Source: Gluconacetobacter aggeris (GTDB lineage: Bacteria > Pseudomonadota > Alphaproteobacteria > Acetobacterales > Acetobacteraceae). Taken from it: a stretch of 64,000 nt of DNA. Under the pieces are notes generated by a model. That model saw only the letters and a program-made list of their open reading frames with translations. It was not told where the DNA came from and made no database searches. The DNA lies in contig NZ_JABEQD010000014.1 of the NCBI RefSeq assembly GCF_014174395.1, positions 35,271 to 99,270 on the forward strand, written 5' to 3'. Both the position numbers and the translations under genes were made by a program. Below, piece by piece: positions 26,292-35,008 of the stretch (positions are counted from its first letter, which is position 1; the number at the start of each line of letters is the position of its first letter).

Positions 26292-26867
26292 GTGTTCACG
26301 ATCGAAAGCTGGCCGGCTCCGGCGATGGGAGAGGCTCCGCGCGTTCGGGCCTCCAGCATGCCCGGCAGTCTGGTGGATCTCGCCGCGCCTGGCGTGGACA
26401 TGGTGGTGTGGGCGCGGGACGTGCCGCCGGTCTGGCATGAGACGCTGGAGACGTACGCCCTGCCGGACGGGTGCATCACCCTGGCCGGGACACTGGACGA
26501 GGTGACGCTTGCGCTGCGGCGGCCCGATCTGCGGCGGCGCTATCCGGCGTTTCTGATCGAGGATGTCGCGCAGACGGCGGCCCTGGTGGCGGCGCTTGCG
26601 GTGTGTACGAGCCTGACCGTCATGCTGGGCGATCTGGCGGCGTGGCCGGGTGCGGGCCCGTTGCCGGCCGGGCGGCTGCGGGCGCTGTGCTGCTATGGCG
26701 CGGGCACGGTGGACTGGGTGTCGGGCCGGGTGGGGGGATGCGATCTGCTCAGCAGCATGTCACCCTATGCGCTGGCCTTCGTGCCTGCCTGGGGCGAGGC
26801 GCATGTGGCGTGGCGGTTCGCCCGGCTGCGGGAGCGGGCGGTGGGGCTGGAGATCGTGGCCGGGTAG
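26292..26867 (+). CDS. Hypothetical protein, possibly DUF1826-related
   Basis: A 191-residue protein with GTG start, three bases after the DUF1826 stop, so probably in the same transcript. The segment DLAAPGVDMVVWARDVPPVW (about 28-47) resembles the N-terminal half of longer DUF1826 proteins, so the pair may be a split version of one protein; this is inference. The C-terminal half is hydrophobic but without a clear membrane helix. Zinc regulation is implied only by its position. Confidence 0.6.
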   Translation: MFTIESWPAPAMGEAPRVRASSMPGSLVDLAAPGVDMVVWARDVPPVWHETLETYALPDGCITLAGTLDEVTLALRRPDLRRRYPAFLIEDVAQTAALVAALAVCTSLTVMLGDLAAWPGAGPLPAGRLRALCCYGAGTVDWVSGRVGGCDLLSSMSPYALAFVPAWGEAHVAWRFARLRERAVGLEIVAG

Positions 26868-26892
26868 AAGCCGTGCGGGCGAACGGGCGGGA

Positions 26893-26923
26893 CCCGCGCG
26901 CTGGTTCGTCGCCAGCGCGCGGG
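26893..26923. terminator. GC-rich hairpin between convergent genes
   Basis: A perfect 12-bp GC stem (26893-26904 with 26912-26923) with 7-nt loop lies between the convergent DUF1826 operon and the TonB receptor gene. There is no T-run, so it is only a probable terminator. Confidence 0.5.
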
Positions 26924-26935
26924 CCCTGGTCCGGG

Positions 26936-29896
26936 TCAGAAATCCATGCCGGCCTGGACGAAGGCGTAGCGGCCGATCACGTTCTGGCCGTAGGCCGCGA
27001 GGTCGGTGTTGATGACGCCGTCGGGGACGAAGGGCGGGTTCTTGTCGAACAGGTTGTTGACGCCGGCCTGGAACGTCCACTGGCGCAGGCGATAGCCCAG
27101 CGTGATGTCCTGCGTGAAGATGCCCGGAACCTTGTAGTAGGTTGCCGAGGCGGGCAGCAGGTCCTTCGAGCCGTTATTGAGTTTCATGCCGCCGATATAG
27201 TTCATCATGTAGGTGATGCTGTACGGTCCGTGCGTCCATGTGACCGTGGCGTAGTCGGACACGCGCGGATGGGCGACGCCGGCGCCGGCATAGGCGCCGC
27301 CGCCCGCGTAATACAGCCGTCCGGCGCCGTTGAGTACCGGCGAGCCGGCATAGGGGCGCACGTTGTAGGCGATCAGTTCCTGGAAGTTGTTCGAGACGCT
27401 CAGCACGTCGAGCGAGGTCAGCCGGATGCGGTAGTCGAGGTCGAAATCGATGCCGTCGGTGTTCATCGTGCCGAGATTCTGCATCGTCGCGTTGACCATG
27501 GTGATCTGGCCGTTGGCGTCACGCGGCGAGATGTCGGCGCAATAGCCCGGCGAAGAGCCGGTATAGCACTGGTCGACGATATATTGCGTGCCGACGCTGC
27601 CGATCGTGTTCTGCAACGAAGTGTGCCAGTATTCGACCGATGCCGAGAGACCGGGGACCCAGCGGGGCGTCACCACCGTGCCGAACGTGTAAGTGCGGCC
27701 GATTTCGGGGCGCAGTTTGGGGTTGCCGCCTTCCAGCGTCGGCAACTGGTTGGCATAGGCCTGCGATGGGTGGGCCAGGTTGGCGCCGTAGCGCGCGCAG
27801 TTGGCCACGACCGTCGCTGCCGCCGCGCCGTAATAGGACGGACGGGTGCAGGGATCGACCGCCGCCGGATAGCCGACCGACTGGCCGCCATAGAGTTCGT
27901 AGACGTTGGGCTGGCGGAAGGAGGTGCCCAGGGTGGCGCGGAAGCGGATGTCGCGCACGGGTGCCCAGTTGATGCTGGTCTTCCAGTTCTGGGCATTGCC
28001 GAACGTGTTGTAGTGCGACCAGCGGCCCTGGGCGTCGATCGTCAGGTCCCTGGCGAAACGCACGTTGTGGAGCAGCGGGATCTTGGCTTCGCCATAGATT
28101 TCGGTCGCGTTGAAGCCGCCGCTGGTGGACGAGGTATAGGAGCCCGCGATGTTGCCGGCCTGGACCTGGGGGTCCGCGTAATAGGAGAGCTGTTCGCTGC
28201 GATGTTCCAGGCCCAGGGCGAGGCCGATCGGGCCGCCGCCTTCATAGGGCAGTTTCACCACCTCGTTGTTGTTGACGCGCAGGTTGAAGTCGCGGAGCTG
28301 GTAGGTGGCGTGGTCGACTTCGGTATGTTTGGCATAGTTGACGGCGGAATCGGGCCAGGTCCGGAACGGGTTGAACAGCGTGCAACCCGGCTGGCTGGTA
28401 CAGACCGACGGATCGTAGGAGACGCGGCCGCCCGCCGTGGAGACGCCCAGTTCCTGCATGATGTCGGCATAATTGACCATGCCCTGGGTGCGCATGGTGT
28501 TCTGCGTCTGCCCGTAGGTCATGGACGCATCGTATTTCCAGTTGTCGACGATGGTGCCCTTGCCGCCGGCCACGACCTGCCAGGTATCGTTGGCTGAATC
28601 GTACTGGCGGGGACCGAATTCGGTCGTCCGCTTGTACATGCTGACATTGTGGCCCCAGACATTGTACGGGTTGCCGGCGGGCAGGACGAAGGCGGGCGGC
28701 AGGTCGTTGACGCCGACGCTGCCGGTCAGCGGTTGGGGCGAGAGCTGGGCCTGCGAGGATTTGTGCGTGTAGCGCGCGTTGGCGTACAGGGTCAGGTGGT
28801 CGCCGACGTCGTAATGCGCGTCACCCGTCGCGGCGGCGCTTTGCACATACTGGTAGAGCGTGCCTTGCGGGCCGTAATTGTACCGCTCGGACGCCGTCAG
28901 CGGCGAGAAGCCGCCATTGCCGTTGGGAAACATCTCGACCCCGCCGACGATGGGCGTGGCGGTGGGGGTGATGCCCGACCCGTAGACGATGGTGCCGCCG
29001 GGGGCGGGGTTGTTGATCTGCGGATTGTAGCCCCAGGCGCGGTCGCGCTGCATGATCGCGCCCTGGGTGAGATACTGGCCGCCGATCGTGACGTTGCCGC
29101 GATGATGGTCGAAATCGAACCCCTTGATCGCGGAGATCATGCCCGTGCGGTTGTCGCCGTACTGGGTCAGGCCGCCTTTCAGCGTGACGTTGCCGGTCGT
29201 CAGATCGTGTTTCAGCTTGACGTTGATGACGCCCGATACCGCGTCGGCGCCGTAGAGTTCGGACCCGCCATCCTTCAGGATTTCGACGCTTTCGACCATC
29301 GAGGCGGGGATGGTGTTGAGGTCGACGCAGGAACTGCCTGCCCCGCCATTCTGCACCTGCCGCTTGCCGTCGACCAGAACCAGCACCCGGTTGGAGCCCA
29401 GATTGCGGATATCGGGGCAGGCGATGCCGCCGCCGCCGTTGGTCGACGTGTTATAGGTGCCTGACGTGCCCATGGAGGGCAGCCGTTGCAGATAGTCCGA
29501 CAGGGTGGTGGCCGAGGTGCGCTGGATATCCCTGGCGGTGATGATCTGTACCGGGTTGGCGTTGGAATTGTTCGACGTCTGCAGCATCGAGCCCGTGACC
29601 ACCACGGATTCCGGCGCCGACGGCCCGGGCATCGGGGCGGCGACCAGGCGGGCTACCTGCGCCTGCCTCTCCCGTGCTGCCGGGGCCGGGGCGGACGCCG
29701 GCGTCGCCGGTGCGGCTGTTGCTGCTGCCGTGGGTCTGGCCGTGCGGTTCGCGCCATGGTGTGCGGCTGTCCGGTGCTGGGCGGCATGGGGCTGGGTCCC
29801 GACGGACGTCTCGGCACCGGCCGCCGGGGCCAGGACGATCGCGCCGGCGAGGGCCGGAAGCGGCAGAAGCCATTTTCTGTCGAACGATGGAGGCAT
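26936..29896 (-). CDS. TonB-dependent outer-membrane receptor
   Basis: A 986-residue receptor. The start MPPSFDRKWLLPLPALAGAI opens a signal peptide ending at AGAET; about 75 Ala/Pro/His-rich residues form a linker. The plug contains ESVVVTGSML, DYLQRLPSMG and VLVLVDGKRQ. The 22-strand barrel ends in a terminal Phe (FVQAGMDF). Ligand unknown. It has Oar-like length but no carboxypeptidase regulatory domain. The signal peptide decides the start, 123 bases inside the longest frame. Its nearness to the zinc genes hints at metal uptake, but no Zur box was seen in front of it. Confidence 0.92.
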   Translation of the reverse strand: MPPSFDRKWLLPLPALAGAIVLAPAAGAETSVGTQPHAAQHRTAAHHGANRTARPTAAATAAPATPASAPAPAARERQAQVARLVAAPMPGPSAPESVVVTGSMLQTSNNSNANPVQIITARDIQRTSATTLSDYLQRLPSMGTSGTYNTSTNGGGGIACPDIRNLGSNRVLVLVDGKRQVQNGGAGSSCVDLNTIPASMVESVEILKDGGSELYGADAVSGVINVKLKHDLTTGNVTLKGGLTQYGDNRTGMISAIKGFDFDHHRGNVTIGGQYLTQGAIMQRDRAWGYNPQINNPAPGGTIVYGSGITPTATPIVGGVEMFPNGNGGFSPLTASERYNYGPQGTLYQYVQSAAATGDAHYDVGDHLTLYANARYTHKSSQAQLSPQPLTGSVGVNDLPPAFVLPAGNPYNVWGHNVSMYKRTTEFGPRQYDSANDTWQVVAGGKGTIVDNWKYDASMTYGQTQNTMRTQGMVNYADIMQELGVSTAGGRVSYDPSVCTSQPGCTLFNPFRTWPDSAVNYAKHTEVDHATYQLRDFNLRVNNNEVVKLPYEGGGPIGLALGLEHRSEQLSYYADPQVQAGNIAGSYTSSTSGGFNATEIYGEAKIPLLHNVRFARDLTIDAQGRWSHYNTFGNAQNWKTSINWAPVRDIRFRATLGTSFRQPNVYELYGGQSVGYPAAVDPCTRPSYYGAAAATVVANCARYGANLAHPSQAYANQLPTLEGGNPKLRPEIGRTYTFGTVVTPRWVPGLSASVEYWHTSLQNTIGSVGTQYIVDQCYTGSSPGYCADISPRDANGQITMVNATMQNLGTMNTDGIDFDLDYRIRLTSLDVLSVSNNFQELIAYNVRPYAGSPVLNGAGRLYYAGGGAYAGAGVAHPRVSDYATVTWTHGPYSITYMMNYIGGMKLNNGSKDLLPASATYYKVPGIFTQDITLGYRLRQWTFQAGVNNLFDKNPPFVPDGVINTDLAAYGQNVIGRYAFVQAGMDF

Positions 29897-30164
29897 GGTG
29901 AAAGCGAATCCCTGAACAGACTGTCGCGTCGTGTGGCGGCACGAATTCATGCCGACGGACGGAGCAGCCGCCACCTGACATGGTTTCGTAACGGAATGAA
30001 GTGATAACGTAACAGTCACAGGTCAAATGCCGAATCGTCGGCGGCATATAACGTCAGGTTAACCGCTCGGGGCGCTGTCGGGCCGGGAATAACCTGGGGT
30101 TAACGTCATGCATCATATTGGAATTGGTGCCTGCCCCCGGACGCGCCCTATTGCGGGAACGCGG

Positions 30165-30268
30165 CCGTGTCGCGCGACGGTGCGCGGTGGCCGTGTCGCG
30201 CGACGGCGCGCGGTTGCCGTGTCATGCGACGGCGCGCGGTTGCCGTGTCATGCGACGGCGCGCGGTTT
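30165..30268 (+). repeat. Four 26-bp tandem repeats before the DadA-like gene
   Basis: Units begin at 30165, 30191, 30217 and 30243. Each starts CCGTGTC and contains GCGACGG.GCGCGG; neighbouring units differ at one to three positions. They end 25 bases before the next start codon, so they lie in its leader. Copy-number variation could alter expression. The preceding 29897-30164 holds the divergent promoter region and paired GTTAAC sites, with no gene seen. Confidence 0.85.
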
Positions 30269-30293
30269 CGGTACGGGAGGATCGATCAGAGGT

Positions 30294-31520
30294 ATGCGGC
30301 ACGCGCGTTCGGTTACGGTCATCGGAGGCGGTGTGGTCGGGTTGTCGACCGCTTATGCCTTGATCCGGCAGGGTCATGCAGTGCGCCTGGTGGAACAGCT
30401 TTCCGAGGTCGGCCAGGGTGCCAGTTTCGCCAATGGCGGGCAGTTGAGCTACCGTTACGTCGCGCCGCTGGCCGATGCCGGCGTGCCGCGCCAGGCCCTG
30501 GCCTGGATGATGCGCCCCGGTGCGCCGGTATCGCTGCGGCTGCGCGCCGATCGGGATCAATGGCGGTGGCTGCTGTCCTTTCTCGCGGCGTGCCGGGCCG
30601 GGACCAATCGCGCGCATGCGCACCGCCTGCTGGATATCGCCCTGCTGGCGCAGCGGGTCCTGGCGGCATGGCGCGCCGAGGGGCTGGAGGAATTCTGCTG
30701 GCGCCGCCCGGGCAAGATGATCGTTCACCGCACGGCGGCCACGCTGGCGCATGCCGCGCGGGGCATCACGCAGCCCGATGCGCAGTCGGTGCTGACGGCT
30801 GCCGAATGCGTGGCGCGCGAGCCGGCGCTGGAGACATTGCGCGGCGCGCTGGCGGGCGGAATCTTTACCGAAGGCGAGGAGGTTGCCGACTGCCACCTGT
30901 TCTGTCGCGCGCTGCTGGCGCGGCTGGTTGCCAGCCCGGACTTTACGCATGTCCGGGGCGTGGCGACGCTGGAGGCCGCGCCGGACAATCGCTGCGCGGT
31001 GCGGATCGACGGCCAGGCCGGCCCCCAGACCGACCTGATCGTCGTTGCCGCCGGGCTGCGCACGCGCGCGCTCCTGCGCGCCGTGGGTGAGGATATTCCG
31101 TTATATGGGCTGAAGGGATACAGCCTGACCCTGCCGGTGCGGGCGGGGGGGACGCCGGATATCAGCGTCACCGACTACGACAATCGCGTGGTCTATGCCC
31201 GGCTGGGCGAGCGGTTTCGCATTGCCGCCATGGTCGATATCGGCGCCGATGACGATGGCGCCTCGCCCCGGCGGATCGCGCAGTTGCGGCGCCTGGCGCA
31301 GGCCAGTTTCCCCAATGCCGGGCCGTATGACGATGCGGAAGCCTGGGCGGGCTTTCGGCCCGCCACGCCCACCGGACTGCCGGTGGTGGGGCATACCGGC
31401 CGGGCCAACCTGATGGTCAATGCCGGGCAGGGGGCGCTGGGCTTCACACTGGCCCCCGCCTGCGCCACCCTGCTGGCCCTGCTGGCCGGTGGCGAGGCCG
31501 CCGGCGCGCCCGTCCCGTGA
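30294..31520 (+). CDS. D-amino acid dehydrogenase, DadA-like FAD enzyme
   Basis: A 408-residue FAD-dependent oxidoreductase. SVTVIGGGVVGLSTAYALIR (residues 7-26) is the dinucleotide-binding motif, followed by EQLSEVGQGASFANGGQLSY, the DadA-type FAD loop. The C-terminus has GFRPATPTGLPVVGHTG and NAGQGALGFTLAPA, both typical of DadA. The family oxidises D-alanine and other D-amino acids to 2-oxo acids and passes electrons to the respiratory chain at the inner membrane. The ATG behind GGGAGG is preferred over frames running through the tandem repeats. It heads a cluster that would release D-Ala from peptidoglycan peptides. Confidence 0.88.
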   Translation: MRHARSVTVIGGGVVGLSTAYALIRQGHAVRLVEQLSEVGQGASFANGGQLSYRYVAPLADAGVPRQALAWMMRPGAPVSLRLRADRDQWRWLLSFLAACRAGTNRAHAHRLLDIALLAQRVLAAWRAEGLEEFCWRRPGKMIVHRTAATLAHAARGITQPDAQSVLTAAECVAREPALETLRGALAGGIFTEGEEVADCHLFCRALLARLVASPDFTHVRGVATLEAAPDNRCAVRIDGQAGPQTDLIVVAAGLRTRALLRAVGEDIPLYGLKGYSLTLPVRAGGTPDISVTDYDNRVVYARLGERFRIAAMVDIGADDDGASPRRIAQLRRLAQASFPNAGPYDDAEAWAGFRPATPTGLPVVGHTGRANLMVNAGQGALGFTLAPACATLLALLAGGEAAGAPVP

Positions 31521-31541
31521 TCACACGAAGGATCTGACTGT

Positions 31542-32843
31542 ATGGCCCGCTCCGCCTTTCCGCGTTTCCTGTGGCTGTCGCTTGTCCTGGCGGCCCTGCC
31601 GGCCGGTGCCGGTGCGGCCAGCAGCAATGCGTCCGACACGGCGCTGGAGACGATCGTGCAACAGGGCGAGGCGCAGCCGCTGGCGGGGCTGGCGGCGGCG
31701 CGGCTGCATGACGGTCGGATGGTCTACAGCCATTACAGCGGATTTCGCTATCGCACGGACGGGCATAGCCTGCCCGTGACGCCGCAGACGCGCTTTCGGA
31801 TTGCCTCGGTCTCGAAACTCGTCACCACGATCGGCCTGATGCGGCTGGTCGAACAGGGGCGGGTGCGGCTGGATGACGATGCGTCGTTCTATCTGGGCTT
31901 TGCGCTGCGCAATCCCGATTTTCCGTCGGCGCCGATTACGGTGCGGATGTTGCTGAACCATACGTCGAGCATCCGCGATGCCGACGGTTACCTGATTCCG
32001 CCGGGGCAGGATATCGCGACCCTGTTCGATACCGCGCACCCGCCCGGCCCCACCGGCGATCATTTCGCCCATGGCGCCGGCCGGGCGCCGGGGGCGTGGT
32101 TCGAATATTGCAACCTCTGCTACGGGCTGGTCGGCACCATCATCGAACGGGTCAGCGGCGAGCGTTTCGACCGCTACATGCGCGCCCATGTGCTGGACCC
32201 GGCGGGCATTGCCGGTGGCTACGACCCGCTGGCGCTGCCCGACCCCGATGCGCTGGCCACGCTGTACCGCCATCTGCCGCAGGGATGGGTGGCGACGGCC
32301 GATGACCGGCCCCTGCGCGGCCGGACGCCGGCCGAACTGGCGCATTATCGGGTGGGCAGCAACGGCACCCTGTTCTCGCCGCAGGGCGGGTTGCGGGTGT
32401 CGATCCCCGAGATGGCGCGGATCGCGCGGCTGATGATGCAGCGGGGTACGCTCGATGGCGTGCGGATCCTGTCGCCGGCCTCGGTCGAGATGATGGAACG
32501 TCCGACCTGGACCTATGACGGGCATAACGGCCTGTCGGGGGCCGATGGCGAGGGGCCGATCGATTGCTATGGCCTGTCCGTCATCTGCCTGCTGGGGCGG
32601 CGCGATGCCGCGGGCCGGGGCGACACGCCGTATCCCGGTTATCGCGGTGGCCTGCGCGGCCATCTGGGCAATGCGTACGGGCTGCATTCCGGCCTGTGGT
32701 ATGATCCTAAGACGGGTGACGCGCTGCTGTTCGCCGCCACCGGATACCCGTCCGATCCGGAGACGCGGCCGGGCCGCTATTCGTACTTCACCCGCGTGGA
32801 AGAAGAGATTCTTGGAGTGCTTGCCCGTGCCGACAGCTTCTGA
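31542..32843 (+). CDS. Periplasmic serine hydrolase, beta-lactamase (S12) family
   Basis: A 433-residue protein. A Sec signal peptide (FLWLSLVLAALPAGAGA) covers residues about 9-25. The SxxK nucleophile is SVSK near residue 90. The second motif reads YCN (FEYCNLCYG) instead of the usual YSN/YAN. GLRGHLGNAYGLHSG near 370 takes the place of the KTG/HTG strand. S12 enzymes act on D-amino acyl or muropeptide bonds; B. subtilis AmiE, also of this fold as I recall, removes peptides from MurNAc. Its stop is 20 bases from a second S12 gene. The exact activity is inferred. Confidence 0.85.
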   Translation: MARSAFPRFLWLSLVLAALPAGAGAASSNASDTALETIVQQGEAQPLAGLAAARLHDGRMVYSHYSGFRYRTDGHSLPVTPQTRFRIASVSKLVTTIGLMRLVEQGRVRLDDDASFYLGFALRNPDFPSAPITVRMLLNHTSSIRDADGYLIPPGQDIATLFDTAHPPGPTGDHFAHGAGRAPGAWFEYCNLCYGLVGTIIERVSGERFDRYMRAHVLDPAGIAGGYDPLALPDPDALATLYRHLPQGWVATADDRPLRGRTPAELAHYRVGSNGTLFSPQGGLRVSIPEMARIARLMMQRGTLDGVRILSPASVEMMERPTWTYDGHNGLSGADGEGPIDCYGLSVICLLGRRDAAGRGDTPYPGYRGGLRGHLGNAYGLHSGLWYDPKTGDALLFAATGYPSDPETRPGRYSYFTRVEEEILGVLARADSF

Positions 32844-32862
32844 TCCGCGCCTGTCCGGCCTG

Positions 32863-34011
32863 ATGAGACGGGAGGTGCTGCGCGGTGGCGCCCTGCTGGG
32901 CCTGACCGGCGTGGCGGGTTGCGCGTCGCGTGCCGGCGGGAGCGATTTCGCGCCGGTCGGCCGCCTGCTGAGCGAGGCCGTGGCGCGTGGCGACGTGCCG
33001 GGCGTGGTGGCGGCGGTGGGGCATGACGGGCGCGTCGTCTATCGCGGCGTCTATGGCCATCGGGCCCTGCTGCCGGTGCCCGAACCGCAAAGCTGGACCA
33101 CGCGCTTCGACATGGCGTCGCTGACCAAGCCGACGATCACCGCGCTGGCGGTGATGCAGCTCTGGGAACAGGGGACCTTCGCGCTGGACCAGCCGGTCTG
33201 CCGCTACCTTCCGGAGTTCGCGCGCGCGGGCAAGGCGGGCATCACCATCCGCCACCTGCTGACCCATTATTCCGGCCTGCCGCCCGACCTGGAGCTGTCC
33301 ACCCCCTGGAAGGGCAAGGATGAGGCGGTGCGCCGCGTGATGGACACCCGGCCCGACCATCCGGCCGGCGAGCGGTTCGTCTACAGCGACATCAATTTCA
33401 TCACGCTGGGGCTGCTGGTGGAGGCGCTGAGCGGCCAGACGCTGGACCGGTACGCGGCGCTGCATATTCTGGCGCCGCTGGGCATGGTGCATTCCGGCTT
33501 CCGCCCCGATGCGGGGCTGGTCCCGCAGATCGCGCCCACCCAGTTCGACGAGAATCATGCGATCCTGCGCGGCGTGGTCCATGACCCGACGGCGCGGCGC
33601 ATGGGCGGTATCGCCGGCCATGCCGGCCTGTTTTCCGATGCCGACGACATGGTGCTGTATGCGCGGGCCCTGCTGGACCGGCGTGCCGGGCGGCCCAGCG
33701 CCTTTCCGCTGAAGCGCGAGACGCTGGTGCTGATGACCACGCCGCAGCAGCCGGCCGGCAGGACCGACCTGCGCGGGCTGGGCTGGGACATCGCCACCCA
33801 TTATTCCACGCCGCGTGGCGACCTCTTTCCTGTCGGTTCGTTCGGCCATACCGGCTTTACCGGCACGTCGTTGTGGATGGACCCGGTCAGCGACAGTTTC
33901 GTGCTGATCCTGACCAACCGGGTGCATCCCGATGGCGGCCATGGGCGGCAGATCGTGCAATTGCGCCATGATGTGGCGACCGCCGCCGCCCGCGCGCTGG
34001 GGATCGCATAG
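32863..34011 (+). CDS. Second S12 serine hydrolase, Tat-type lipoprotein
   Basis: A 382-residue protein. MRREVLRGGALLGLTGVAGC combines a twin-arginine motif with a lipobox (GVAGC), so it is likely exported folded and lipid-anchored. SxxK is ASLTKP (near 90), the second motif YSD (FVYSDINF) and the third HTG (FGHTGFTGTSLW). It is shorter than its upstream neighbour but clearly the same superfamily. A GTG at 32827 could add 12 residues. Likely role: trimming peptide from muropeptides so that MurNAc and D-amino acids enter the pathway encoded next to it. Confidence 0.86.
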   Translation: MRREVLRGGALLGLTGVAGCASRAGGSDFAPVGRLLSEAVARGDVPGVVAAVGHDGRVVYRGVYGHRALLPVPEPQSWTTRFDMASLTKPTITALAVMQLWEQGTFALDQPVCRYLPEFARAGKAGITIRHLLTHYSGLPPDLELSTPWKGKDEAVRRVMDTRPDHPAGERFVYSDINFITLGLLVEALSGQTLDRYAALHILAPLGMVHSGFRPDAGLVPQIAPTQFDENHAILRGVVHDPTARRMGGIAGHAGLFSDADDMVLYARALLDRRAGRPSAFPLKRETLVLMTTPQQPAGRTDLRGLGWDIATHYSTPRGDLFPVGSFGHTGFTGTSLWMDPVSDSFVLILTNRVHPDGGHGRQIVQLRHDVATAAARALGIA

Positions 34012-34041
34012 CCGGGGCTCGGAGGCTCCTGAAGGGGCCTT

Positions 34042-34995
34042 TTACGGGGGCGCGGCGAGTGAGGCGGCCAGGGTTGCGATCCATTCGGGCGTGACCGGCC
34101 AGCCCGCCAGGCGGGCGGCGCGGAGGGCGGCACCGCCCAGTGGCGGCAGGACCGGCGGCAGGGGAGGCGTGCCCAGCGTCGTTTCCATATGAGCGAGGAA
34201 CGGGCGGCTGTTGAAGATGCTGCCGCTATGGCTCCATGGCCCGTCGGGCAGGCCGGCGCGGGTGGCGGCGGTGCGCACCTGTCCGGCCAGGGCCTCCGCC
34301 GCCTGGTGCAGGATGGCGATCGCCTCCGGCAGGCCCTCATCGGCGCAGGTGGCGACGAAGGCGGCCTGGGCGGCGATGGCGGAGCGGGGATGGGGCTGTC
34401 CGCGCAGCCATTCCAGCAGGCCGTCCGGCGTGGGGGCGATGCCCAGCCGTTGGGCCAGGCGCCGGGCGAGACGATGCACGTCCGGCGGGTCGTCGGCGGG
34501 CGCGCCGGCATCGATCCATTGCGTCAGATACCGCATCGCGTCGCGGCCGATGGCGTAGCCGCTGCCCTCGTCGCCCAGCAGATAGCCCCAGCCGCCCACC
34601 CGCAGCGTGGTGCCGTCGGCGGCGCGCGTCAGGACGATCGATCCGGTTCCCGACAGGGCGAGGATGCCCGGCTGGCCGCCCAGCGCGCCGTCCAGGGCGA
34701 TGTCGGCATCGCTGCATAATTGCGTCGGCAGGGGCGCGGTCCAGTCCGCCAGGGCGCGGGACTGGGCGGCGGAGGACGGGCGCCGGCTGCTGAAGCCGGC
34801 CAGGCCGAGGACCAGGGCCTGGGGGGATGCCGCCAGCAACGGGGCGAGGGTGGCGTGCAGATTGTCCAGCCAGTCCGGCCGGTCGAAGGCGTTGGCCCCC
34901 GCGCCCTCGCGCCGGGACGGGACGAGGCCCGCGCGCGTCACCAGGGCAGCCTGGGTGCGGGTGCCCCCGGCATCCACGGCGAGAATGCAGGTCAT
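34042..34995 (-). CDS. BadF/BadG-type sugar kinase, MurNAc/GlcNAc kinase candidate
   Basis: A 317-residue ASKHA kinase. The phosphate-1 motif is ILAVDAGGTRTQAAL (residues 4-18), the phosphate-2/ATP motif ALSGTGSIVL, followed by GGWGYLLGDEGSGYAIGRDA, the classic BadF segment of N-acetylglucosamine/MurNAc kinases. It sits next to NamZ and a permease in the same orientation and would phosphorylate imported MurNAc to the 6-phosphate used by MurQ (the MurK reaction). Substrate preference between GlcNAc and MurNAc cannot be told from sequence. Confidence 0.85.
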   Translation of the reverse strand: MTCILAVDAGGTRTQAALVTRAGLVPSRREGAGANAFDRPDWLDNLHATLAPLLAASPQALVLGLAGFSSRRPSSAAQSRALADWTAPLPTQLCSDADIALDGALGGQPGILALSGTGSIVLTRAADGTTLRVGGWGYLLGDEGSGYAIGRDAMRYLTQWIDAGAPADDPPDVHRLARRLAQRLGIAPTPDGLLEWLRGQPHPRSAIAAQAAFVATCADEGLPEAIAILHQAAEALAGQVRTAATRAGLPDGPWSHSGSIFNSRPFLAHMETTLGTPPLPPVLPPLGGAALRAARLAGWPVTPEWIATLAASLAAPP

Positions 34996-35008
34996 GATCG
35001 GTGTCCGG

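Noticed and set aside
29897..30164. Riboswitch upstream of the TonB receptor (for example cobalamin)
   Set aside because: I could not find a B12-box-like core or the expected long conserved fold; only paired GTTAAC sites were visible.
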